Below are positions 18,067-28,022 of a stretch of DNA of 64,000 nucleotides, in pieces. The number at the start of each line of letters is the position of its first letter. The first letter of the stretch is position 1. A program made the translations under genes and the position numbers. This DNA is from CAXBDP01 sp963974465 (GTDB taxonomy: Bacteria > Bacteroidota > Bacteroidia > Cytophagales > Cyclobacteriaceae), in NCBI GenBank assembly GCA_049340005.1, contig JBMPIY010000003.1, one strand, 5' to 3'. A model generated the notes under the pieces. That model had not been told where the DNA came from, did no database searches, and saw nothing but the letters and a program-made list of their open reading frames with translations.

Positions 18067-21000
18067 TTGCACCTGAATAGAATCACCGCTTTGGAAAAAA
18101 ACGAATTTCTCTCTTTCTATCAACAAGATCCGCTCACGCTTACTCTTAGGGAAACCCTTGCCCAATCCAGTCCACAAAGCATTCGTATTGAGGGACTTTC
18201 GGGAAGTATGGATTCAGTAATTGCTGCTACAGTTCACCTACTTAGTCCACGAAGTACGCTATATGTATTGCACGATAGAGAGCAAGCCGTATATTTTCAA
18301 AACGACCTGCAAAATCTTCTTGACGATAAAGATGTGATGCTATTTCCCACTTCTTATCGCAAGCCATACTCCTACGAGGAAATAGAAAATGCGAATATTC
18401 TACAGCGCTCGGAAGTGGTAAGCAGGATGACATCTAGTAAAAAGCCAATGCTCATTGTGAGTTATCCCGAGGCACTTAGCGAAAAGGTGGTAAACAAGCG
18501 AAGTCTCACCGATAACACTTTCACTGCGAAAGTTGGCGAAAAAATAGATCTGAATTTCTTTACCGAATTACTGGAAACTTACGATTTCGAAAGAACTGAC
18601 TTTGTATACGAGCCAGGTCAATATTCTATCCGTGGTGGCATTGTGGACGTGTTTAGCTTTTCAGATGATTTGCCTTATCGAATTGAGCTTTTCGGCAATG
18701 AGATTGAAAGCATTAGAAGTTTCGAACCCAATAGCCAACTTTCGAGAGATAACCTCCCGCTTATTACCCTGTTGCCCAATATGCAAACAAAGCTACTTAT
18801 GGAGCAACGGGAGTCCTTTTTCGACTTTTTTCCAGACTCATCAGCTGTATGGATCAAAGATTTGGAGCAATGTTATGATGTCATTTCCAAGAATTTCGAA
18901 AAAGTAAAGCAGCATTTCGAGAATCTGGTAAAAGATAGTGGTAGTCCGAATTTGATGCTGAAACCGAATGAGCTTTTCGAAACCAGAGAAAGCTTCGAGC
19001 AAGCATTATTCAAAAAACATTTGGTAGAATTTGGTTCTAGATTTCAGCTGCCAAATGCACATAAACTCCAATACCATTCATTTCCACAGCCTTCATTCAA
19101 TAAGAATTTTAATCTGCTGAAGGATGATTTGGAAGAAAAGCGCTCAAGAAATTATCTCTGTCTAATGGTGTCGGAGCAAGCGAGACAGCTGGATAGAATC
19201 GTGTCCATATTCGAGGAAATTGATCCTAACCTAAAGTTTCACACGCTATCACTAGGATTGCGGGAGGGATTTATAGACGAGAATCTTAAAATCGCCTGCT
19301 ATACGGATCATCAGATTTTCGAGAGATACCATCGAGCCAAAACAAAGGAGAAGTTTTCCAAAAACAAGGCAATGACCTTGAAGGAGCTACAAACGCTACA
19401 AGCCGGTGATTATGTAACACACATCGACTATGGCATTGGGCGATTTGCAGGGATGGAAAAGGTGGAAACTAATGGCAAAACGCAAGAAGCGGTGCGCATT
19501 GTGTATCGTGATAATGATTTGTTATTTGTAAGTATTCACTCCCTCCACAAACTCGCCCGCTATACTGGCCAAGAAGGCACACCACCAGTAATGAGCAAAC
19601 TGGGTTCGCCTGAATGGGAAAACAAGAAAAAGAAGGTAAAGAAAAAGGTTAAAGACATCGCCCAAAAGCTGATTCAACTCTATGCCAAGCGCAAGGCTAC
19701 CGCAGGATTTGCCTTTTCCAAAGATGGTGTGATGCAGGCAGAGTTGGAGTCTTCCTTTATCTATGAAGATACGCCCGACCAAGCCACCGCAACGCAGGAT
19801 GTGAAAAACGATATGGAGCAAGCCCACCCGATGGATAGGCTAGTGTGTGGAGATGTAGGCTTTGGCAAAACGGAAGTAGCCATTCGGGCAGCCTTCAAAG
19901 CGGTGGTAGATGGCAAGCAAGTTGCCGTACTCGTGCCTACTACGATTTTGGCTATGCAGCATCATCGCACTTTTACGGAGCGATTGAGCAATTTCGCCGT
20001 CACTATCGATTATATCAATCGTTTTAAAAGTACGGCGAGTATCAAAGAATCGGTAAAAAAGCTACAAGAAGGCAAGATTGATATCATCATCGGCACACAC
20101 CGAATTGTGAGCAAGGATATCAAATTCAAAAATTTAGGCTTGTTAATCATAGATGAGGAACAGAAGTTTGGTGTTGCCGTAAAGGAAAAACTTAAGGAAA
20201 TGCGTGTGAATGTAGATGTACTTACACTCACTGCCACGCCTATTCCACGAACATTGCATTTTTCTCTAATGGGCGCTCGAGATCTTAGTGTTATTTCCAC
20301 TCCGCCACCAAATAGGCAAGCTGTAACTACCAAAATTTATACTTACAACGAGGAGGTAATTCGTGATGCTGTAAAAGAGGAATTGGACAGAAATGGTCAG
20401 GTTTTCTTTGTACACAACAGAGTAAGTGATATTGAGCAAATGGCGAATATCATATTACGCTTAGTTCCGGATGCGAAAATTACTGTTGCCCATGGACAAA
20501 TGGATGGTGCCAAATTGGAAAAAGTCATGGCTTCCTTTATTGAAGGTGATTATGACGTACTCGTTTCTACCAATATTATCGAATCTGGATTGGATATTCC
20601 GAATGCCAATACCATCATAATCAATAGAGCACATATGTTTGGCTTATCCGACGTACACCAAATGCGCGGGAGGGTGGGTCGCTCCAACAAAAAGGCCTAT
20701 TGCTATTTATTGGCTCCTCCCGCTTCCACACTTACCAATGAAGCCCGTAAAAGACTCCAAACCTTGGAGGAATTCAGTGAGCTGGGCGATGGTTTTAAAG
20801 TAGCCATGCGCGATCTTGATATTCGTGGAGCAGGAAATTTACTCGGAGGTGAACAAAGCGGATTTATCAACGATCTTGGCTTCGAAACCTACCATAAAGT
20901 GCTGGAAGAAACCGTGCAGGAATTGAAAGAAACTGAATTTAAAGACCTGTTCAAAAATAGCTTGATCGAAGCTGCCAAGAAAATTGTAACTGATTGCAGC

Positions 21001-21441
21001 ATCGAAACAGATTTGGAATTAATCATTCCTGAGAGCTATGTAGGCAATATATCGGAGCGTCTGAGATTGTATTCAAGCTTAGACAGCATCAAAAATGAAC
21101 AAGAATTAGCCGACTTTATCAGCTCGCTACGCGACAGATTTGGTCCATTACCGGATACAGTTGAAAGTCTAATCGAAACAGTACGCCTACGCTGGAAAGC
21201 TGAATTGCTAGGAATTGAGAAACTCCAACTGAAGAATGGCAACCTAAAAGCCTATTTCCTAGACGCCAAAAACGAAGCCTATTACAAATCTGATGTCTTT
21301 GGCAAAGTACTCACCTATGTGCAAATGCACCCAAGAAACTGCAAACTTCGCGACGTCAAAGGCAAACTAATCCTTAGCATTCAAAATGTAAACGAAGTAA
21401 GCCAAGCCATGGCCTTGCTGGATGCGATGGGAGGGAATTGA
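18067..21441 (+). CDS. mfd: Transcription-repair coupling factor Mfd
   Basis: About 1120 residues. Order of parts: UvrB-like N-terminal region, RNA polymerase interaction domain (GDYVTHIDYGIGRFAGMEK, about 455-475), RecG-like translocase with P-loop GDVGFGKTE (about 595), Walker B DEEQKFG, HNRVSD and the motif VI region QMRGRVGRS, then the C-terminal TRCF domain. It removes stalled RNA polymerase and recruits excision repair. No ATG is near: the frame opens with TTG at 18067, which overlaps a -7-like box (TACTTTTG, 18062-18069), so the TTG at 18091 is the likelier start. Four octamers lie inside the gene. Confidence 0.95.
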   Translation: MHLNRITALEKNEFLSFYQQDPLTLTLRETLAQSSPQSIRIEGLSGSMDSVIAATVHLLSPRSTLYVLHDREQAVYFQNDLQNLLDDKDVMLFPTSYRKPYSYEEIENANILQRSEVVSRMTSSKKPMLIVSYPEALSEKVVNKRSLTDNTFTAKVGEKIDLNFFTELLETYDFERTDFVYEPGQYSIRGGIVDVFSFSDDLPYRIELFGNEIESIRSFEPNSQLSRDNLPLITLLPNMQTKLLMEQRESFFDFFPDSSAVWIKDLEQCYDVISKNFEKVKQHFENLVKDSGSPNLMLKPNELFETRESFEQALFKKHLVEFGSRFQLPNAHKLQYHSFPQPSFNKNFNLLKDDLEEKRSRNYLCLMVSEQARQLDRIVSIFEEIDPNLKFHTLSLGLREGFIDENLKIACYTDHQIFERYHRAKTKEKFSKNKAMTLKELQTLQAGDYVTHIDYGIGRFAGMEKVETNGKTQEAVRIVYRDNDLLFVSIHSLHKLARYTGQEGTPPVMSKLGSPEWENKKKKVKKKVKDIAQKLIQLYAKRKATAGFAFSKDGVMQAELESSFIYEDTPDQATATQDVKNDMEQAHPMDRLVCGDVGFGKTEVAIRAAFKAVVDGKQVAVLVPTTILAMQHHRTFTERLSNFAVTIDYINRFKSTASIKESVKKLQEGKIDIIIGTHRIVSKDIKFKNLGLLIIDEEQKFGVAVKEKLKEMRVNVDVLTLTATPIPRTLHFSLMGARDLSVISTPPPNRQAVTTKIYTYNEEVIRDAVKEELDRNGQVFFVHNRVSDIEQMANIILRLVPDAKITVAHGQMDGAKLEKVMASFIEGDYDVLVSTNIIESGLDIPNANTIIINRAHMFGLSDVHQMRGRVGRSNKKAYCYLLAPPASTLTNEARKRLQTLEEFSELGDGFKVAMRDLDIRGAGNLLGGEQSGFINDLGFETYHKVLEETVQELKETEFKDLFKNSLIEAAKKIVTDCSIETDLELIIPESYVGNISERLRLYSSLDSIKNEQELADFISSLRDRFGPLPDTVESLIETVRLRWKAELLGIEKLQLKNGNLKAYFLDAKNEAYYKSDVFGKVLTYVQMHPRNCKLRDVKGKLILSIQNVNEVSQAMALLDAMGGN

Positions 21442-21585
21442 TGTATGAGGAAGCTGGTAGAAGAATCGATTAAACCGTGATTCAAAAAAATGCGACAGAT
21501 GATCGTGAAAATATATCGTCCTCGCTGAGCTGAAATAAAAAAGCCGATTCGAACAATAAGCCCAATCATTGCTGTTGTATTTGTA

Positions 21586-21615
21586 TTGGTTGGCTAAATA
21601 AGCCTGTGTAATTTG
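21586..21615 (+). promoter_or_regulatory. Probable Bacteroidota-type promoter for the M3 peptidase gene
   Basis: TTG at 21586-21588 lies 20 bases before TAATTTG (21609-21615), close to the TTG-N19-TAnnTTTG pattern with one base missing in the -7 box. The ATG follows at 21640. Confidence 0.45.
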
Positions 21616-21639
21616 CACGTCCAAAATCAAGATATTTTT

Positions 21640-23676
21640 ATGAATCCATTATTAGATACATTTTCTACACCTTTCGAAACACCTCCATTTCACCTTATAA
21701 AAACAGAGCACTATTTACCCGCATTGCACAAAGCAATCGCCGAAGCAAAGCAAGAAATTGAAAGCATAAAAACGCGGGAGGAAGAAGCTACATTTAAAAA
21801 TACTATTGAAGCCCTTGAGCAAACTGGCGAGAGAGTAAACCGTATCGCCGAAATATTCTTCAACCTAAACGAAGCTGAAACCAGCGAAGAAATGCAGGCT
21901 TTGGCTCAGGAGTTTTCTCCAATTTTGTCCGATTACGGCAATGATGTGTTGTTGGATGCTGATCTGTTTGCCAGAGTAAAAGCTGTTTGGGATAATAAAG
22001 CGAACTTCAATTTAGACAAAGAAGAGAGCAAACTGCTAGAGAAATCCTACAAATCATTTGTGCGAAATGGAGCACTACTCGATGAAATGGGTAAAACCAG
22101 ACTCCGCAACATCGATAAGGAATTGGGAAAAGCTTCATTGACTTTCGGTGAGCATTTGCTGGCCGAAACCAATAGCTATCAATTGGTGATAGAAGATGAG
22201 GAAACCCTAAGTGGATTGCCTGAAAGTGCATTAGAAACAGCGGCGGTTACTGCTGAAGAATTAGGACATGCTGGAAAATGGGTCTTTACATTACATTTCC
22301 CAAGTTATATGGCTGTAACTACCTATGCAGATGACCGTGAATTGCGTGAGAGAATAGTAAAAGCCTATGCAAGCCGTGCAAGCCAAGGCGATGAAATGGA
22401 CAATTCTGAACTAGTAAATAAGATTGTAGCTCTACGTCACGAAAGAGCGCAATTGCTAGGATATAATAATCATGCGCATTTTGTATTGGAAGAACGCATG
22501 GCTGGAGATGCCTCCAAAGTAACTTCATTCCTCAATAATTTGTTGGATGCCTCATTGCCAGTAGCGAAAAGGGAGCTGGAAGAATTGCAAGAATTTGCCA
22601 AGAGCATAGGTGGTCCGGCCAAACTAGAGCGCTGGGATATTGCCTATTATGCCGAAAAACTGAAAAAGGAACGCTACGAGGTAGATGATGAAATGCTTAA
22701 GCCTTTCTTCCAATTAGAGAAAGTGATCAATGGAGTCTTCGCTGTAGCAAATAAGCTTTATGACATCTCATTTATAGAAGACACGACTATTCCGAAATAC
22801 CATAAGGATGTAATTACCTATAGAGTGGAAGATGGCAATGGAAGACATATTGCAGTATTCTATGCAGACTTCTTCCCTCGTGCTGGCAAGCGCAATGGCG
22901 CTTGGATGACAAGTTTCCGTGGACAAAGTATTCGCAATGGAAAAGAGCAAAGGCCATTGGTTTCTATCGTCTGTAATTTCACTAAGCCAGGCAAAACCAC
23001 ACCTTCCTTGCTTACTTTCAATGAAGTAACAACGCTATTCCATGAGTTTGGGCATGCGCTTCATGGAATGCTGGCTGAAGGAAAATACGAAAGCCTTACG
23101 GGCACGAGTGTGTATTGGGATTTTGTGGAACTGCCTTCCCAGATTATGGAAAATTGGGTTTTCGAAAAAGAATGCCTTGATCTATTTGCCAAACATTATG
23201 AAACTGACGAGAAAATCTCCGAGGAGCTGATAGAGCGAATAAAGAAAAGTGCAAACTTTATGGAAGGCTACCAAACGCTCCGTCAGATTAGTTTTGCACT
23301 ACTCGATATGGCTTATCATGGAGAGATCCCTGGCAATATTGCTGATATCAAAGCTTTTGAGCAGGAGATAATGGGTAAAGTGAGTTTGGTGCCATCTATT
23401 CCAAACACCTCTTTTAGCACTTCTTTTGGCCATATATTCCAAGGTGGATATTCATCTGGCTACTATAGCTACAAGTGGGCGGAAGTTTTGGATGCTGATG
23501 CTTTCGAATACTTCAAGGAAAAAGGAATTTTCAATAAAGATGTTGCTAATGCTTTCAAAAAATTTGTGCTTTCGGCAGGAGGAGTGGAACACCCTATGGA
23601 GCTATACAAAAAGTTTAGAGGCCGAGAAGCAGATCCAAAAGCGCTTTTGAGAAGAGCTGGATTGGTAGAAGCTTAA
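21640..23676 (+). CDS. M3-family oligopeptidase / peptidyl-dipeptidase (Dcp-like)
   Basis: 678 residues from the ATG at 21640; the frame is open upstream to a TTG at 21613, but a promoter-like box covers that stretch. The zinc motif HEFGH is at residues 468-472, with the third-ligand Glu in DFVELPSQ about 28 residues later, and the C-terminal YSYKWAEVLDADAF segment is typical of Dcp/OpdA enzymes. No signal peptide, so it is probably cytoplasmic and degrades short peptides. A GCGGGAGG octamer at 21774 is read as T-R-E-E. Confidence 0.93.
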   Translation: MNPLLDTFSTPFETPPFHLIKTEHYLPALHKAIAEAKQEIESIKTREEEATFKNTIEALEQTGERVNRIAEIFFNLNEAETSEEMQALAQEFSPILSDYGNDVLLDADLFARVKAVWDNKANFNLDKEESKLLEKSYKSFVRNGALLDEMGKTRLRNIDKELGKASLTFGEHLLAETNSYQLVIEDEETLSGLPESALETAAVTAEELGHAGKWVFTLHFPSYMAVTTYADDRELRERIVKAYASRASQGDEMDNSELVNKIVALRHERAQLLGYNNHAHFVLEERMAGDASKVTSFLNNLLDASLPVAKRELEELQEFAKSIGGPAKLERWDIAYYAEKLKKERYEVDDEMLKPFFQLEKVINGVFAVANKLYDISFIEDTTIPKYHKDVITYRVEDGNGRHIAVFYADFFPRAGKRNGAWMTSFRGQSIRNGKEQRPLVSIVCNFTKPGKTTPSLLTFNEVTTLFHEFGHALHGMLAEGKYESLTGTSVYWDFVELPSQIMENWVFEKECLDLFAKHYETDEKISEELIERIKKSANFMEGYQTLRQISFALLDMAYHGEIPGNIADIKAFEQEIMGKVSLVPSIPNTSFSTSFGHIFQGGYSSGYYSYKWAEVLDADAFEYFKEKGIFNKDVANAFKKFVLSAGGVEHPMELYKKFRGREADPKALLRRAGLVEA

Positions 23677-23821
23677 ATGTTTGTCAATAATTTTAATGAA
23701 GCCATTTGCCTTGGTAAAGAACCAATTAGCATATACTTTTTCACTATTTTACTGAAATTGAAAACCTTGCCCTTATATTTGCGCTTCGAAATTAAAAGAC
23801 AACCCTATAAATCCAAATTCA

Positions 23822-24937
23822 ATGATTATTGGTATCCCAAAGGAAATTAAGAATAACGAAAACCGCGTGGGTGCTACTCCAGCGGGCGTGAAGGAATTCA
23901 TCAAAAGAGGCCATACAGTATATGTGCAATCTACTGCTGGCGAAGGAAGTGGTTTTACAGATCAGGACTATGTAGAGGCTGGTGCAATGCTTTTACCTAC
24001 TATGGAAGAAGTATATAACGTCGCGGATATGATCGTGAAAGTGAAGGAGCCTATTGCGGTAGAATACCCACTTATCAAGAAAGATCAATTAGTATTCACA
24101 TATTTCCACTTTGCTTCTAGTGAGCCACTTACTAAAGCAATGATCGAATCAGGTGCCGTTTGCTTGGCATACGAAACAGTAGAAAGACCGGATCGTTCTT
24201 TGCCTTTGCTAGTTCCTATGTCAGAAGTTGCCGGTAGAATGTCCATCCAAAAAGGTGCAAATTACCTTGAAAAACCATTGCAAGGACGTGGTATTTTGCT
24301 TGGTGGTGTACCAGGTGTATTACCAGCCAAAGTAATTGTACTTGGTGGTGGTGTAGTAGGCACTAATGCAGCTAAAATGGCCGCCGGCCTAGGTGCATCT
24401 GTTATTATGATGGACGTGAACTTACAGCGTCTTCGCTATTTAGATGATGTAATGCCTGCTAATGTTAGAACAATGATGTCTAACGAATATAATATCAGAG
24501 AGCAAATCAAAACTGCAGATTTGATTATTGGCGCAGTACTTATTCCAGGTGCCAAAGCTCCACATTTGCTTACTAGAGATATGCTTAAGCTTATGCGCCC
24601 AGGAACTGTCGTGGTGGACGTAGCTGTAGATCAAGGAGGCTGTATCGAAACTTGTAAGCCAACTACGCACGAAAATCCAACTTATATAATCGATGATGTA
24701 GTTCACTATTGCGTGGCTAATATGCCAGGCGCTGTGCCTTACACTTCTACACTTGCTTTGACTAATGCTACTTTGCCTTATGCATTGCAATTGGCTGAGA
24801 AAGGCTGGAAAAAAGCTTGTCAGGATAATAAAGAGCTAGAGCTTGGTCTTAACGTGGTAAATGGAGATATCGTTTACAAAGGCGTATCAGAAGCTTTTGA
24901 TTTACCTTATGTGCCAGTATCTAAATACTTAGCTTAA
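23822..24937 (+). CDS. ald: Alanine dehydrogenase
   Basis: 371 residues, full length. It oxidises L-alanine to pyruvate and ammonia with NAD+. Visible: NRVGATPAGV near the N-terminus, the catalytic lysine in VKVKEP (about 75), the catalytic histidine in YFHFASSEPL (about 97), the Rossmann loop LGGGVVGTNAA (about 175-185), and DQGGCIET (about 268-275). TATATTTG at 23775-23782 resembles a -7 box 40 bases upstream, without a clear -33 partner. A bidirectional terminator follows. Confidence 0.95.
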   Translation: MIIGIPKEIKNNENRVGATPAGVKEFIKRGHTVYVQSTAGEGSGFTDQDYVEAGAMLLPTMEEVYNVADMIVKVKEPIAVEYPLIKKDQLVFTYFHFASSEPLTKAMIESGAVCLAYETVERPDRSLPLLVPMSEVAGRMSIQKGANYLEKPLQGRGILLGGVPGVLPAKVIVLGGGVVGTNAAKMAAGLGASVIMMDVNLQRLRYLDDVMPANVRTMMSNEYNIREQIKTADLIIGAVLIPGAKAPHLLTRDMLKLMRPGTVVVDVAVDQGGCIETCKPTTHENPTYIIDDVVHYCVANMPGAVPYTSTLALTNATLPYALQLAEKGWKKACQDNKELELGLNVVNGDIVYKGVSEAFDLPYVPVSKYLA

Positions 24938-24961
24938 AATAGAATTTTCTTTTTCATAATT

Positions 24962-24998
24962 AAAAATGCCCTTTAGCAAATGCTGAGGGCATTTTTTA
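24962..24998. terminator. Bidirectional terminator between ald and the alkB-like gene
   Basis: The stem AAAATGCCCT/AGGGCATTTT encloses a loop of about 12 bases, with A-rich and T-rich flanks. It serves ald on the plus strand and the converging alkB-like gene on the minus strand. Confidence 0.8.
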
Positions 24999-26087
24999 TG
25001 TCATTTTATACTCCTCCCGCGTTTTCTCCCATTGCTCAAGCAGCGGATCCATCTTTCTAAACCACCAACTCGGTACTAAACAAAGCAGTATCATCGCCGG
25101 ATAACCCGATGGCAATTGTGGACTTTCATCGTGATGAGCCAATACCTGATAGCGTTTACTTGCATAAGTATGATGATCAGAATGTCTTTGTAAATGGAAT
25201 AAAAATAGATTGCTGATGAGATGATTGGCATTCCAGGAATGAAGTGGATTTACTCTTTCATATCGGCCATTCTCTTTTTTTCGTCGTAAAATTCCGTAAT
25301 GTTCAATATAATTTACCTGCTCTAACAAGGTGAATGCTAATATACTTTGGACAAAAAACAGTGCAGGAATTTGCCATACAAACTCACCAAACCATAGGGA
25401 AAAGACTAGAGTAATAGAACCTATAAAAAGAAGCGGGAGGATACTGTACCATAGCATCATATTGGTCCTACTCCATAATTTCAAATTTGCCTTTTGTAGT
25501 CGAGCTTTTTCTAATTCCCAAGCACTTTGCCAGCCGCCAATCACCGAGCGAAACCAAAACTGATAGAAAGTTTCCCTTTTGTGCGAAGTCGCCGGGTCTT
25601 CCAAAGTGGCCACGCGCACATGATGTCCTCTATTATGCTCAATATGAAAATGCATGTAGCAGACCATCATATACAGCAACTGGGCGGCAAATCGCTCTAG
25701 TTTGCTGGACTTATGACCCAATTCATGTCCTACTGTAATACCAATGCCGCCGGTAACCAACGCCAGACCTAAAACAAAACCAGGCAAATAAATTGGTGCA
25801 ATAGCATTGATAGCAACTAAGTAAAAAGCATATAGCAAAATACCCAACTGAACAACTACCCACAATAATGTCAATGCTTTAAAATATCGATCCTTATTGA
25901 GGCTTTCGAATACTTCGTCGGAAACATTTTGCGAATCGGCACCAATGAAATAATCAAGGATTGGAATGAAAACGAATACAAAAACGGGTGTGAGATAGTG
26001 CCAAAAACTACCTAACCACACGCCAAGGCACCACAGTATCGGTACTAGAAATGCCAAGAGAAATCCGATTTTCTTTAACTTACTCAT
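24996..26087 (-). CDS. alkB: AlkB-type membrane di-iron hydroxylase (alkane 1-monooxygenase family)
   Basis: 363 residues, about six membrane segments, and the eight-histidine set of integral-membrane di-iron oxygenases: HELGHKSS (about 123), HIEHNRGHHVRVA (about 150) and HLQRHSDHHTYAS (about 294). The NYIEHYGI segment matches the alkane hydroxylase signature NYxEHYG. The reaction is terminal hydroxylation of an alkane or a related chain using rubredoxin electrons; no rubredoxin gene is in the window. Hydroxylated products could feed the beta-oxidation genes at 30.6-39 kb. The exact substrate cannot be told from sequence. Confidence 0.85.
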   Translation of the reverse strand: MSKLKKIGFLLAFLVPILWCLGVWLGSFWHYLTPVFVFVFIPILDYFIGADSQNVSDEVFESLNKDRYFKALTLLWVVVQLGILLYAFYLVAINAIAPIYLPGFVLGLALVTGGIGITVGHELGHKSSKLERFAAQLLYMMVCYMHFHIEHNRGHHVRVATLEDPATSHKRETFYQFWFRSVIGGWQSAWELEKARLQKANLKLWSRTNMMLWYSILPLLFIGSITLVFSLWFGEFVWQIPALFFVQSILAFTLLEQVNYIEHYGILRRKKENGRYERVNPLHSWNANHLISNLFLFHLQRHSDHHTYASKRYQVLAHHDESPQLPSGYPAMILLCLVPSWWFRKMDPLLEQWEKTREEYKMT

Positions 26088-26122
26088 AGATTATGAGCAA
26101 GATATAAAACTAAACCGAGAGT

Positions 26123-26569
26123 TTAATTAATGTGCGCGGGAAAAATTTCTATTGCTTGCCAACGTTGGCTTTCGGATTCTTTGCCAAATACAAAATGGGT
26201 AAGTCCATTGCTCAGAACGAGGAAATCTGGATTGAGCGTTTTGGCATAAACCATCGCTTGATGCAATGTATTTTCGTCTATTCTAACAGAAGGAGCTTTA
26301 CATTCACACAGTAGAAAATACCCTCCCGCCTTATTATGCACGAGTATATCTGAGCGCTTGGCTTGTTTATTATATCTCAAACCACTTTCTACCGAAATCA
26401 ATCCTTTTGGATATTTCAGATGATCTATAAAAAAGGCTAACAAATGTTGCCGCACCCATTCTTCGGGCGTTAGGGTCAGATATTTTTTTCGAATTCTATC
26501 AAATATCAAGACTTTCTCTTCTTCCTTCTTAATTTTACAATCGACTTCGGGTAGATTAAGCTTGATCAT
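26123..26569 (-). CDS. Stand-alone HSDR_N-like PD-(D/E)XK protein
   Basis: 148 residues resembling the N-terminal nuclease domain of type I restriction R subunits. The nuclease core is visible as RSDILVHN followed by LLCECKAP (E-C-K), preceded by a basic N-terminal part. No helicase, specificity or methylase subunit lies near. The lone form is common in Bacteroidota next to housekeeping genes; its role is unknown. It ends 35 bases before the alkB-like gene in the same direction. Nuclease activity is inferred only from the motif. Confidence 0.75.
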   Translation of the reverse strand: MIKLNLPEVDCKIKKEEEKVLIFDRIRKKYLTLTPEEWVRQHLLAFFIDHLKYPKGLISVESGLRYNKQAKRSDILVHNKAGGYFLLCECKAPSVRIDENTLHQAMVYAKTLNPDFLVLSNGLTHFVFGKESESQRWQAIEIFPAHIN

Positions 26570-26669
26570 GGCTTAAAATTAACCCAAAAATTTATCCTTT
26601 TGCAGGAGCTTGGATGAATGGCTGATGAAAGAAGAAAAATAGATAGCTCCATCACAAAACGAACAGAAT

Positions 26670-27443
26670 ATGAAGACAAAAAAGGAAATAGTTGACAACT
26701 GGCTTCCCAGATACACTGGGGTGCCATTAGATAAATTTGGCGAGTATATTTTGCTTACCAATTTTCACAATTACATCGAATTGTTTGCACAGAAATTTGG
26801 CGTAGAGGTAAATGGCAGAGATAAGCCTATGCAATCTGCCACTGCAGAAAACATTACGATCATCAATTTTGGGATGGGTAGTGCAATGGCTGCTACTGTG
26901 ATGGATCTGCTTTCTGCAATCAAACCTAGAGCCGCCCTATTTTTAGGAAAATGCGGGGGGTTGAAAAAGAAGACTGAAATTGGAGATTTGATATTGCCAA
27001 TTGCAGCTATTAGAGGAGAAGGTACCAGCAACGATTACCTACCACCGGAAGTACCAGCTTTGCCTTCATTTAGATTGCAAAGAGCCGTTTCCTCTATGAT
27101 CAAAAAGCACGAGAAGGATTACTTTACAGGTACAGTATATACCACCAATCGCCGAGTGTGGGAGCATGATGCTGAGTTTAAAAGTTACCTCCGCGAGATT
27201 CGTGCAATGGCTGTGGATATGGAAACAGCTACAATATTCTCCGTAGGCTTTGTAAATGAAATCCCGCATGGAGCTTTGCTATTGGTATCGGACAATCCGA
27301 TGATACCAGAAGGAGTAAAAACCGATGAAAGCGACAAAAAAGTAACTTCAAGTTTTGTAAACACGCATTTGGAGATTGGTATTGATGCCTTGAAAGAATT
27401 ACGTGACTCTGGCGAATCGGTGAAACACCTTCGCTTTGAATAG
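26670..27443 (+). CDS. amn: AMP nucleosidase (short form)
   Basis: 257 residues of the nucleoside phosphorylase superfamily. It hydrolyses AMP to adenine and ribose 5-phosphate. Visible: INFGMGSAMAATVMDLL (phosphate site, about 67-83), FLGKCGGLKKKTEIGD, the purine/ribose site AVDMETATIF (about 180-189) and the late LLVSDNPMIPEG. It lacks the extra N-terminal regulatory domain of the E. coli enzyme, as usual for the Bacteroidota form. A strong bidirectional terminator follows. Confidence 0.88.
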   Translation: MKTKKEIVDNWLPRYTGVPLDKFGEYILLTNFHNYIELFAQKFGVEVNGRDKPMQSATAENITIINFGMGSAMAATVMDLLSAIKPRAALFLGKCGGLKKKTEIGDLILPIAAIRGEGTSNDYLPPEVPALPSFRLQRAVSSMIKKHEKDYFTGTVYTTNRRVWEHDAEFKSYLREIRAMAVDMETATIFSVGFVNEIPHGALLLVSDNPMIPEGVKTDESDKKVTSSFVNTHLEIGIDALKELRDSGESVKHLRFE

Positions 27444-27458
27444 ATAAACAAAAGGACA

Positions 27459-27498
27459 AAAAAATAGGCTATCTCGAATCGAGATAGCCTATTTTTAT
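27459..27498. terminator. Bidirectional terminator between amn and the fasciclin gene
   Basis: A long perfect stem (AATAGGCTATCTCGA paired with its inverse, short ATC-type loop) is flanked by A and T runs on its two sides. It lies between converging genes. Confidence 0.9.
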
Positions 27499-27512
27499 AT
27501 ACTGAGTTCAAA

Positions 27513-28022
27513 TTAGTTCATAGGAGGGAGCATCACTTTGTCAATAACGTGTACTACACCATTTGTCGCTTCGATATCAGCCGTGGTTACTGTAGCACCT
27601 GAGATACTAACTTTTCCGTCCCAAATCTTTACTTCCACTTCTGCACCTTGCACTGTCTTCGCTTTTTGTCCGTTTGACAAATCACTTGACATGATTTTAC
27701 CTGGTACTACGTGGTAAGTCAATACTGCCACTAATTGCGCCTTGTTTTCTGGCTTCAATAAGTTTTCCACAGTTCCTTCCGGCAATGCTGCAAATGCTTC
27801 ATTGGTTGGAGCGAATACTGTGAATGGACCATCACCTTTCAATACATCTACCAAATCTCCAGCTTTTACAGCTGCAACTAGTGTAGAAAGGAAATCCGTT
27901 GCAACAGCTAAATCAACGATATCGTTGTCAACTGCTTTTGCTTTCTTGATGCCATCATTGGCAAATACGATTGTTGAAGCAAACAACAACAATGCTACTA
28001 GGGATAATACTTTGTTTTTCAT
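27513..28022 (-). CDS. Secreted fasciclin-domain protein
   Basis: 169 residues: a signal peptide (MKNKVLSLVALLLFASTIVFA) and a single FAS1 domain. H1 is seen as GPFTVFAPTNEAF (about 66-78), then YHVVPGKI (about 103-110) and the H2-like end NGVVHVIDKVMLPP. FAS1 domains mediate adhesion or matrix contacts; the ligand is unknown. A second fasciclin gene, a lipoprotein, is divergent 540 bases away. Confidence 0.92.
   Translation of the reverse strand: MKNKVLSLVALLLFASTIVFANDGIKKAKAVDNDIVDLAVATDFLSTLVAAVKAGDLVDVLKGDGPFTVFAPTNEAFAALPEGTVENLLKPENKAQLVAVLTYHVVPGKIMSSDLSNGQKAKTVQGAEVEVKIWDGKVSISGATVTTADIEATNGVVHVIDKVMLPPMN

Noticed and set aside
18062..18069. TACTTTTG as a confirmed mfd promoter
   Set aside because: No -33 TTG lies 19 bases upstream and the box overlaps the first TTG codon, so it is only mentioned with the gene.
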